A stretch of DNA of 64,000 nt from UBA6109 sp035366835 (GTDB lineage: Bacteria > Desulfobacterota > Syntrophia > Syntrophales > UBA6109). The notes under the pieces are model-generated. The model made no database searches and had not been told where the DNA came from. It saw only the letters and a list, made by a program, of their open reading frames with translations. The stretch spans positions 25,117 through 89,116 of the forward strand of contig DAOSIS010000015.1 in the NCBI GenBank assembly GCA_035366835.1, in the 5' to 3' direction. A program made the translations under genes and the position numbers. Below are positions 25,022-31,979 of this stretch, in pieces. Within the stretch, counting starts at the first letter, position 1. Each line of letters begins with the position of its first letter.

Positions 25022-27523
25022 TCAACGGTCGCCGACCGTGTCGCCTGAGTTGTAGTTGACCCGGCAATTGCCGTTCCCGCCGCTGATTTCAATGTCGGCG
25101 TTCATGGCGCCCGTGTAGTTGATGGTGCCCTGCGCAGCGCCGCAACTGCCGTTGTTCGTGTTGTACCTCGTCACCGTTTCACCCGAACTCAGCCGATAGG
25201 TGTCGGTCGTAATTTCACTGCCGTTGTTTACCCGCCGGCAGCCGGACCCGGTGACCCTGAAGTCGCGCCTGCTGCCGGTATTGTTCCATACCCTGTATTC
25301 GGAGCAGCCGGTATATACGGTAGCCGAGCAGGTGCTGCTGCCGTTGGCATTGCTGACCGTGAGGGTGTAGGTCCGATCGCCCGCCGTCGTCTGGCTTCCC
25401 GAAGTGCAGGTGCCGCCGCTCGAATTCGAGAAGTTCGCGCAGACGCCGCCGGGCGACGGGCTCCACGATCCGTTGGCGGGACCATTCGCGATGGTCCAGG
25501 TGAGACTCGTCGTGCCGCCGTAGGGCACGATATTCGGGCTGACGGCGAGGGTGCAGGTCGGCTGGGCCGCCTGGGTCACCGTGAAGGTCTGCCCGGCGAT
25601 GATCATCGTACCGGTGCGCGGGGCGCCGGTGTTGTTGGTGGAGACGCTATAGCCGACCGTTCCCGTCCCGGACCCGCTGCTGCCGGAGGTGATGGAGATC
25701 CAGGAGTTGTTACTCGCCGCGGTCCAGGTGCAGCCGGTCACGGAGGTCACGGTGACCGTTCCGGTTCCGGCGTACCGGCCGAAGGACTGGCTGTAGGAGC
25801 TCAGCGTATAGACGCAGCCGTCGGCCTGATTGACCGTGAAGGTCTGCCCGACGATGTTGATGTAGCCGGTCCTTGCAGGGCCGGTATTGGCGGCGACGGC
25901 ATAGCCGATCGTCCCGTTTCCAGCACCGACGCTGCCGGAAGTAACGGTGATCCAATCGGAGAGGCTCGACGTCATCCAGGGGCAGGACGTCGTCGTGGTG
26001 GTGAGGTTGACGCTGCCCGATCCTCCCGCGGCGGTGGCCGACGCAGCTTCGGGCGTGATGGAATACGTACAGTCCCCCTGCGGAAAGAAGACGCGGAAAT
26101 TGGTGAGTTCGATCTGCTGGGTGCTCGATCCGGTCGCCTCCGTGAAGCCGAAGAAGATCTTGCTGAAGTCGTTGTGATCCGCTTCCGAGAGGGATACGGT
26201 CTTGTTGATCTGGGCGGTCGTATCGGTGTAGGGGACGATGACGTCCTGGAAGCGGCTCATGGCCAGAGGATCGGCGAAACTGTCCTTGCGCGAGATCCAT
26301 GCTTTGATTTCATAAGGGTAAGGCCCCGAGAGCGAACCGGGGCGGACGATCTCGATCCTGCAGACGTAAGGGCGTCGGCTTTCCATCCAGTTGCAAGAGC
26401 CGGAGGTCATGCAGGGTTCCGTCTGGCTCGCGGGCTGATAGTAGCCGCTGTCGCCCGTCCCCGCCGAATTCTGGGGATTCCCCCCGGAACCGCCCGCGCC
26501 GTGCTTGTTGTCGTCGTAGCTGTTCGGGGATCCTGTGCAGCCGGTGCCGGATGCCGTCCTGGCGCCCCAGAACATGAGCGCCACGTGGTTGTAGAAGGTA
26601 TAGGTCGGGTTCCACCATGGACCGCTCTGTGTCCGCGGATCGTTCCTGCTGTCCGATTGGCAGATGTTGCCGGTGCCGGGGTTGGGGAAGGTATCGAACT
26701 CCAGGGCTATTTTCGGGGGCTTCAGGCCGAGGCCGTCCGCCGTGTCCCCAGCGCCGGCGTAGCCGATGAGCTCGCCCTCTCCCACGGCCCCGCCGGTGCG
26801 GTCCCGCGTGTTGTTTCGGTCAGGATCCGTGGCGCTGAGGACGGCAAAGGTGAAGCCGTCGGCGTAGGCGGTGCTGTCGGAGGAACGGTCCTCGTTCAGG
26901 AAGGTGAATTCGAAGTAGGCCCGTATGCCGAGGCCGAAGTTGCATATGCCGTCGGTGCAGTAGCCGACGATGCTGCTCCCCTGGTACCAGAGGGAACCGT
27001 AGCTGTCCTCGACGCCGCCGCCCATCGTGATCGTGTTCGTGTCCGGATCGGCCTGGACGGCGCTGCCGCCCGATTCCCCCGAGGCGATGGGCTCGCTGAA
27101 ACTGGGGAATTCCGTGTCGGACTCGATGACCGGCGACGTCGGCGGGGGCGGTTCCGATGTGCCCGTCCCCGAACCCCACGTCACGGCGAGGTCATAGACG
27201 ATCACCCGCCGCGCCTCCAGAAACGAACCGGCGTTGGCAACGCCCGTCGAGGTGATCCTGTAGTTCTCGATCTTGATCGTGAAGGCCGAATTGGCGTCGG
27301 GCATGTAGAACGTGGTTTCAGGATAATTCGCGAGCTGGATGGCCACGCCGTAGCGCACGCCCGCCCTGGCGAGATCGTAGGCGTTGTCGTTCCTGTTGGT
27401 CAGGAGCTCCCCGAAGGTCGACGACGCGGTGATGCTGTAGATCCCCGCGCCGAGAACGCCCATGATCAGCATGGCGATGATGATCGTGATGAGGACGTCG
27501 CCTTTTCGTTTCCGCAAGCCCAT
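25022..27523 (-). CDS. Large pilin-anchored protein with lectin-like and two BACON domains
   Basis: This 833-residue protein begins with a prepilin-like leader (RKRKGDVLITIIIAMLIMGV) typical of PilX-type minor pilins, without the usual Glu5. About residues 136-478 form a ConA/L-type-lectin-like domain (ADGFTFAVLSATD, then KPPKIALEFDTFPN), rich in cysteine. Two tandem BACON domains follow (about 484-566 and 567-652; SWISITSGSSGSGTGTVGY and QTFTVTQA). A Ser/Thr/Asn-rich segment and a Cys-rich C-terminal domain (about 700-833) end it. BACON domains are associated with carbohydrate or mucin binding. It is the last gene of a minor-pilin operon and may be a tip adhesin. The ATG at 27523 lies 10 bases after the preceding gene. 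Confidence 0.82.
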   Translation of the reverse strand: MGLRKRKGDVLITIIIAMLIMGVLGAGIYSITASSTFGELLTNRNDNAYDLARAGVRYGVAIQLANYPETTFYMPDANSAFTIKIENYRITSTGVANAGSFLEARRVIVYDLAVTWGSGTGTSEPPPPTSPVIESDTEFPSFSEPIASGESGGSAVQADPDTNTITMGGGVEDSYGSLWYQGSSIVGYCTDGICNFGLGIRAYFEFTFLNEDRSSDSTAYADGFTFAVLSATDPDRNNTRDRTGGAVGEGELIGYAGAGDTADGLGLKPPKIALEFDTFPNPGTGNICQSDSRNDPRTQSGPWWNPTYTFYNHVALMFWGARTASGTGCTGSPNSYDDNKHGAGGSGGNPQNSAGTGDSGYYQPASQTEPCMTSGSCNWMESRRPYVCRIEIVRPGSLSGPYPYEIKAWISRKDSFADPLAMSRFQDVIVPYTDTTAQINKTVSLSEADHNDFSKIFFGFTEATGSSTQQIELTNFRVFFPQGDCTYSITPEAASATAAGGSGSVNLTTTTTSCPWMTSSLSDWITVTSGSVGAGNGTIGYAVAANTGPARTGYINIVGQTFTVNQADGCVYTLSSYSQSFGRYAGTGTVTVTSVTGCTWTAASNNSWISITSGSSGSGTGTVGYSVSTNNTGAPRTGTMIIAGQTFTVTQAAQPTCTLAVSPNIVPYGGTTSLTWTIANGPANGSWSPSPGGVCANFSNSSGGTCTSGSQTTAGDRTYTLTVSNANGSSTCSATVYTGCSEYRVWNNTGSRRDFRVTGSGCRRVNNGSEITTDTYRLSSGETVTRYNTNNGSCGAAQGTINYTGAMNADIEISGGNGNCRVNYNSGDTVGDR

Positions 27524-27533
27524 GGGTTCCCCG

Positions 27534-28037
27534 TTACCAGTACGACTCCAGGATGTTGACACGCTGGCTGAAGCTGGACGCGGAATTGTCCGCGCCGGTG
27601 ACCGTAAGGGCGACATCGATCCGGCGGATGTTGGCCGCCGTTGCCGTCGCCGTCCCCGAACCATCGAAGTAGCTGAGGGTGAAGGCGGTGACGCGGTCGA
27701 TCAGGGTCGTCCCGTTGATCTGCACCTTGTCGCCGGAAAGGGCGATGGCGACGGTGACGGGTCCCGTCCGCGTGCAGGTCACCGCGGAGGTTACCGACTG
27801 GGCCGGCGAGGGCGCGACGGCCGTCGCCGCGTGCAGTTCCTTCGCGATCCGCGTCAAGGCGACCTGGGCCTTCTGGAGCGTATCGGCGTTTTTCCGGGCA
27901 AAGACGTAGCCGCTCGCAATCTGCGTCAGGCCCATCCCCACGACGGCGACGAGAATGCCGATCAGCACGAGGCAAACGATCATCTCGACGAGCGTGAAGC
28001 CCTTATCGTCTGAGCGGGGTCCGTGCATCATGGCCAT
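27534..28037 (-). CDS. Type IV prepilin-like minor pilin (PilW/PulJ type)
   Basis: This 167-residue protein has the prepilin peptidase site and N-terminal helix DDKGFTLVEMIVCLVLIGIL, with cleavage after Gly13 and Glu at mature position 5. The rest is a small globular domain (FARKNADTLQKAQVALTRIA, then RIDVALTVTGADN) like PilW/PulJ-type minor pseudopilins. It lies 15 bases after the preceding prepilin gene and before the lectin-pilin gene. It should insert in the inner membrane and join the pilus tip complex. Confidence 0.88.
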   Translation of the reverse strand: MAMMHGPRSDDKGFTLVEMIVCLVLIGILVAVVGMGLTQIASGYVFARKNADTLQKAQVALTRIAKELHAATAVAPSPAQSVTSAVTCTRTGPVTVAIALSGDKVQINGTTLIDRVTAFTLSYFDGSGTATATAANIRRIDVALTVTGADNSASSFSQRVNILESYW

Positions 28038-28052
28038 CTAAACCCTCTCCCC

Positions 28053-28706
28053 TCACCGCAGGACGAACAAAGCCGTCCGCGTTTCGCCCGTCCGGTTCGA
28101 CGCGTCCGACCGGTGGCCGACGACGACCTTCAGGTAGCGCCCGTAGGCCGGATCGCCCGTCGATCCATTGATGTTTTCTTCCCTGTTGCTTGCATCGAAC
28201 TTGATGAACCGGTTCTGGAGAACGCGGTAGTTCCCGAAGGCGTTGCCGTAGTCCTGGTTCTCTCCGCCGCCGGGGGCGCCGATGGCGGTCTGCAGGTCCG
28301 TCAGCGTCGGTGCCGCGCCGTTGTTCTGCCAGGTGACGGTTCCGTCGCTGACCGTGGCCCCGGCGGTGATCGGCCACGCCGGTTCGTTCTCGCCGCTGGT
28401 TCCGCCGCCCGTGCAGCGGTAGTGGAATCCGTTTCGTATGCGGATCGAGGGAAGGATGAGCGTATCGGCGGCGTAGGACGTGCTCGGCCGCCAGTGCGGG
28501 ATCCTGCTGTACAGCGTCGTCATGTTCTCCAGGACCTGGCTCAGGTTTGCCGATGCCTGGAGCCGGGCGATGGGGGTGGAACTCAGGGAGATGGACGATC
28601 CGAAATAAGGCGCCATCATGGCGGCGACGATGGCGAGCATGACGATGGCCACGAGGATTTCGACCAGCGTCAGTCCGGATTTCATGAGTCTATTCCGTGG
28701 CGTCAT
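28053..28706 (-). CDS. Type IV prepilin-like minor pilin (PilV type)
   Basis: This 217-residue protein carries MKSGLTLVEILVAIVMLAIV at about residues 8-27, a prepilin leader and hydrophobic helix, then a globular domain rich in Gly, Thr and Asn with two repeated strand-rich blocks. The start is coupled to the FimT-like gene (ATGA at 28703-28706); Met8 is an alternative start. The subtype among PilV/PilW is uncertain. It is part of the four-gene minor-pilin operon. Confidence 0.82.
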   Translation of the reverse strand: MTPRNRLMKSGLTLVEILVAIVMLAIVAAMMAPYFGSSISLSSTPIARLQASANLSQVLENMTTLYSRIPHWRPSTSYAADTLILPSIRIRNGFHYRCTGGGTSGENEPAWPITAGATVSDGTVTWQNNGAAPTLTDLQTAIGAPGGGENQDYGNAFGNYRVLQNRFIKFDASNREENINGSTGDPAYGRYLKVVVGHRSDASNRTGETRTALFVLR

Positions 28707-29158
28707 GGCGTGATGAACCCCGTATTGGCGGCGAGGATGATCGTGGATGTGCCGCTGTCCCCGCTCAAGGTGATCGACACATCGGAAGGCCCCGGGCTGC
28801 CCCAGGAATCGAAGCTGACCGTCACGGGCGTGGTCACCGTCGTGCCGGACGGGAAGGACCGCGTGCTGGAATTTTCAGTGGGGAGGTTGATCGCGGCGGC
28901 CGCGCCGTTGCGCTGAAGGGTGTAGGACCCGCCGGCGAATGCGATTCCCCAGGTTGCCGTATCGTCGTTCAGGGCCTTCATCTGGGCAAATCTGAGATGC
29001 GTCTTGACGATATCGGTCTGCACGACAAGGTCCTGCTGCGTCGTCAGGACGCGGCTGACGGCAACGGCGGCGATTACGCCGATGACCAGCAGAACGACGA
29101 TCACCTCGACGAGGGTGAAGCCCCGGTCAGCAGTGTCTGTTGAGGCGTGATGGTTCAT
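28703..29158 (-). CDS. GspH/FimT-type minor prepilin
   Basis: This 151-residue protein has the leader RGFTLVEVIVVLLVIGVIAA, with Glu at mature position 5, then a helix (VKTHLRFAQMKALNDDTATW) and a beta-rich domain ending GFITP, as in GspH/FimT pseudopilins. I place the start at ATG 29158; a GTG one codon upstream is possible. It is the first gene of the minor-pilin operon and is coupled to the next. These proteins prime pilus assembly at the inner membrane. Confidence 0.85.
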   Translation of the reverse strand: MNHHASTDTADRGFTLVEVIVVLLVIGVIAAVAVSRVLTTQQDLVVQTDIVKTHLRFAQMKALNDDTATWGIAFAGGSYTLQRNGAAAAINLPTENSSTRSFPSGTTVTTPVTVSFDSWGSPGPSDVSITLSGDSGTSTIILAANTGFITP

Positions 29159-29245
29159 CACTTCTCAGGTCCTTATGTCACGCGGACTATAAGGTGAAGC
29201 GGCCCGCTTGTCAATATCGCATCATGAGAAAAACAGAAGACGGCG

Positions 29246-29569
29246 TCATCCGATCGTGGCCCGGATCACGGCGAAGCCTTCCCGTTCCATCTGTGCGGCG
29301 ACGCGGTCCTGCAACTCCCTTCCCGGTGTGAGCGCGACCATGTAGCCGCCCTTCCCGGCGTAGACCCCTTCCAGGACTTCCGGATAGGGTTTTTCCAGAG
29401 ACACAGGTGGCGAACCTCGCGGCCGTCGCGTTCGAAGGCCCTGGTGAGGATGGCGGCGGACCTGAGGCCGTCCGGGTCGTTGTGATGAAAGAGGGTGCGC
29501 CGTCCGGTCGGGCCATGCCCGCATCTCGCCGATCGCCTTTCCCATCGCATGAACGAGATCATCGATCAT
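29246..29569 (-). pseudogene. Remnant of a DHH-family phosphoesterase
   Basis: From ATG 29569 (overlapping the GDPD stop as ATGA) the frame reads MIDDLVHAMGKAIGEMRAWP. A shift gives LFHHNDPDGLRSAAILTRAF, the DHH-family metal-site region, with VRHLCL. A second shift returns to EKPYPEVLEGVYAGKGG and the ending AQMEREGFAVIRATIG. Only about 105 codons remain against 300 or more in intact relatives, so frameshifts and an internal deletion are both implied. The alternative is a sequencing error in two places, but that would not explain the missing length. Confidence 0.65.
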
Positions 29570-30336
29570 CCCCGAGCTCCCTGTGCGATTCGCGGATCGT
29601 CCGAGATCACGCCGTCCACCTCTGCCGCCAGGGCGCAGCGGAATTCGTCGGCCCTGTCGACGCGATAGGGGAAGACGGCGATGCCCGCTTCGTGCATGCG
29701 GGCGACGTGTTCCTTTTGGAGAAAGAGCCAGTTCGGATGTACGGAAAAGATTCCGAGGGACCGGCAGCGCCCCGGGAGGCCTTCTTCGCCGGGGTTCTTC
29801 GTGATGAAGGCAAGAGAAACGTCGCTGCGATCGCGTCGGATGCTTTCGAGGACGCGCCATTCGAAACTGGAGATCAGCACGGAATCCAGCAATCGGCGTT
29901 CTTCGACAAGGGCGACGAGCTGGCGCTCCACCGCATCGGCCGGGCCGTCCGCCTCTAAGGCTTCCTTCTTGATCTCGAAGTTGATCAGGACCCTGCCGCC
30001 GAACAGGTCGAGGACCTCCTCCGGCGTCGGGACCGGCTCGCCGGTGAAGCGGACGTCGAACCAGCGGCCGGCGTCCAGCTTCTTGATCTCCTCCAGGGTT
30101 CGGCCGTTCACCCGTCCCGTTCCGTCGGTCGTGCGCTCCAGGCCCGGATCGTGAATTACGATCAGCCTGCGGTCTAGGGTCAACTGGATGTCCATTTCGA
30201 GCATGTCCACGTCCGCCTCAAAGGCCGCCCGGAACGCGGCGAAGGTGTTTTCCGGGCAGCGGACCCGGTCTCCCCGGTGGGCGACAATCCACGGCTTCCT
30301 GATGCGGAGTCGATCCTGGAGCGAAGGTGTCGGCAT
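29566..30336 (-). CDS. ugpQ: Glycerophosphodiester phosphodiesterase
   Basis: This 256-residue TIM-barrel enzyme has the GDPD signature VAHRGDRVRCPENTFAAFRA, MLEMDIQLTLDRRLIVIHD, ERTTDGTG and the later NFEIKKE and VSLAFITK strands. It hydrolyses glycerophosphodiesters to glycerol-3-phosphate and an alcohol in the cytoplasm. Remnants of ugpC and ugpB lie immediately upstream, so this is the surviving last gene of a ugp operon. Its product could feed the GlpABC dehydrogenase encoded at 36175-40238. Confidence 0.92.
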   Translation of the reverse strand: MPTPSLQDRLRIRKPWIVAHRGDRVRCPENTFAAFRAAFEADVDMLEMDIQLTLDRRLIVIHDPGLERTTDGTGRVNGRTLEEIKKLDAGRWFDVRFTGEPVPTPEEVLDLFGGRVLINFEIKKEALEADGPADAVERQLVALVEERRLLDSVLISSFEWRVLESIRRDRSDVSLAFITKNPGEEGLPGRCRSLGIFSVHPNWLFLQKEHVARMHEAGIAVFPYRVDRADEFRCALAAEVDGVISDDPRIAQGARG

Positions 30337-30372
30337 GAAAACGGGTGCCTTCCCGGATTTCGATGTCGGTTC

Positions 30373-30540
30373 TTAGCGGAACCGGAGGCCGGCTGCCCGG
30401 TCGAACACGTGCAGATCCTGCGGTGGAACCTCGACGGGGAGCCTATCCTGTTTCTACAGCTGATGCAAGAGACGGACCGTTGCGGGGTTTCGGTGGCGTC
30501 GAAAGGGCCGTACCACCCGGGTGTCGGCGCCTAGGATTCC
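30373..30540 (-). pseudogene. C-terminal remnant of ugpC-like ABC ATPase
   Basis: Just upstream of the GDPD gene the minus strand reads PVEVPPQDLHVFDRAAGLRF followed by Arg and a TAA stop at 30373. This is the conserved end of the UgpC/MalK TOBE domain (typically LHVFDP-x-GxR). Further upstream the frame is broken by a stop and shifts, with only GADTRVV recognisable. No Walker or signature motif remains. Order ugpC then ugpQ is as in intact ugp operons. Confidence 0.65.
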
Positions 30541-30648
30541 TGAAGACGACGCGTTTTTCCATGGGGCTCCGCCGGGATCAACCGTGTGCCCGCCGGCTCC
30601 GGCTAGCGGATACCGGGAAAATCATCAGGAGACTGAGGTCAACGGATT

Positions 30649-30786
30649 CTACTTGCTGGTTTCTTCAAACTGCCGCAGTTTCTTGTTCCCCCCGCGACGG
30701 CGTCGTCGAGGGCTTGTTGGGCGGTCATCTTGTCGGAAAAAGCGGATTCGAGTTCGTCGTAGACGATTTTCACGAAATGGATTGCC
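30649..30786 (-). pseudogene. C-terminal remnant of ugpB-like binding protein
   Basis: The minus strand reads FVKIVYDELESAFSDKMTAQ QALDDAV, then with one shift GNKKLRQFEETSK and a TAG stop at 30649. This is the ending of sugar or glycerol-3-phosphate ABC binding proteins (ELE-x-x-x-GK-TAQ-ALD-AV-x-GN-x-LR-F). The rest of ugpB and the permeases are absent; AT-rich DNA with the prepilin genes begins right beside it. Confidence 0.62.
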
Positions 30787-30952
30787 GAACGTCAATCCGT
30801 CATCTACAAAAAATGTAGGTAAATGACAAAAATTAGTAGAATTCGTTTTCCAAGGAGTACGGTCGAGTTGAGGATCGGAGGGTATTCAAGACAAAAAACG
30901 TTGTAAATCAACATGTTAATCATTATATTTTGGCATTTGCTTTCCAGGATAC

Positions 30953-30968
30953 TGGCATGTTATGTGCT
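30953..30968 (+). promoter_or_regulatory. Sigma54-type -24/-12 promoter of the prepilin gene
   Basis: TGGCATGTTATGTGCT has the invariant GG (30954-30955) and GC (30966-30967) separated by exactly ten bases and matches the consensus TGGCAC-N5-TTGCW well. It lies about 83 bases before the prepilin start at 31051. Major pilin genes are often sigma54-dependent under PilS/PilR. The flanking AT-rich region could bind the activator; no PilR gene is in the window. Confidence 0.62.
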
Positions 30969-31050
30969 AAAGCCAAATTCTGAAAATGGAGGAGTAGTCC
31001 ATTATCGACCATCCTGCTCCGTCAGGAAAAAACTCTGAGGAGGAAATTGT

Positions 31051-31449
31051 ATGAGAACAAATCAGAAAGGCTTTACATTGATCGAGATCATCGCCGTCTT
31101 GATCATTCTTGGCATTCTGGCCGCAGTAGCCGTGCCGAGATTCATGGATCTGACGGCAGACGCCAGGAGGCAGGCCGCAAACGCAGCGGTTGCCGAAGGG
31201 ATCGCGAGGGCAAATATGCTAATAGCTAGGAACATTTTGTCAAGCGGTGGAACGATACCTACTGCGGCATGCGTAGTTGAGGGCCTGAACGCGAGTTATC
31301 AGAATGCGGGTGATTTCTCAATCTCCTATGCAGGTGCGGGCGGCGGTGGAACTGCGGGAACCATCACGGTTTCCGGATGGGGCGTCTCCGGCAACGTAAG
31401 TGGCGGGGATACCGTTGAAAAAGCGTTTGACATGCCGACCTCCAATTAA
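31051..31449 (+). CDS. Major-type type IV prepilin, copy 1
   Basis: This 132-residue protein has a very short leader (MRTNQKG) and the mature start FTLIEIIAVLIILGILAAVA with Glu at position 5, the strongest prepilin match in the window. The helix continues VPRFMDLTADARRQAAN, then a short Gly/Thr-rich beta region. GAGGAGG precedes the ATG. A sigma54-type promoter lies upstream. It is paralogous to the next gene, 41 bases away, and base composition is lower in GC than the neighbouring core genes. The product should be the pilus or pseudopilus major subunit. Confidence 0.9.
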   Translation: MRTNQKGFTLIEIIAVLIILGILAAVAVPRFMDLTADARRQAANAAVAEGIARANMLIARNILSSGGTIPTAACVVEGLNASYQNAGDFSISYAGAGGGGTAGTITVSGWGVSGNVSGGDTVEKAFDMPTSN

Positions 31450-31490
31450 TTTAATCTACACGCGTCCACCCATCTGAGGGGGGTGGTGAA

Positions 31491-31895
31491 ATGGCGTTTC
31501 GAACGAGGAGGGCGTCCCCTGGCCCGAGAGGCGAGGGTGGGTTTACATTAATTGAGATTATAAGCGTCCTCGTCATAATTGGAGTTCTTGCGGCTATCGC
31601 AGTTCCAAGATACATGGACCTCATCGACTACGCGAGGAACAGGGCCGCCTACGCGGCGCTTGCCGAGGGTATGGCCCGTGTGAACATGATCGCCGCCAAG
31701 CGGATTCTTCAAACCGGGAGCATTCCGAGCGCGGCGAGCGTTGTCGCCGATTCGGCATTGAACACGGATGCAGGAGATTTTTCCCTTAGTTTCGCAGCAA
31801 ACGGCGAAGGCAGCGTCAATATCACTGCTTCCGGCACGGCGGGAAACGTGGACGGCGGAAGCGTGACAGGCAATGTCGGATTGCCCGTGTTGTAG
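31491..31895 (+). CDS. Major-type type IV prepilin, copy 2
   Basis: This 134-residue protein has a longer leader (about 17 residues, ending EGG) and FTLIEIISVLVIIGVLAAIA with Glu at mature position 5. The following VPRYMDLIDYARNRAAYAAL aligns with copy 1, as do the later IPSAASVV and DAGDFSLSFA blocks. The two are tandem duplicates that have diverged. GGGGGTGG upstream of ATG 31491 is the ribosome site. A strong hairpin follows the stop. It may be an alternative subunit or a minor component. Confidence 0.87.
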   Translation: MAFRTRRASPGPRGEGGFTLIEIISVLVIIGVLAAIAVPRYMDLIDYARNRAAYAALAEGMARVNMIAAKRILQTGSIPSAASVVADSALNTDAGDFSLSFAANGEGSVNITASGTAGNVDGGSVTGNVGLPVL

Positions 31896-31931
31896 TGTTA
31901 ACGGGAAACGGACAGATCGTGGTTTAGAACC

Positions 31932-31979
31932 AAGACAGGACATCGCCACCGATTAATAATTGTGGCGATGTCCTGTCTT
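31932..31979. terminator. Bidirectional terminator hairpin (18-bp stem)
   Basis: AAGACAGGACATCGCCAC (31932-31949) and its exact complement (31962-31979) form an 18-base-pair stem with a 12-base AT-rich loop. It ends the prepilin transcript on the plus strand and serves the convergent glycan gene on the minus strand. The stop codon of that gene (31953-31955) is in the loop and its final residues are encoded by the right arm. Confidence 0.75.
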
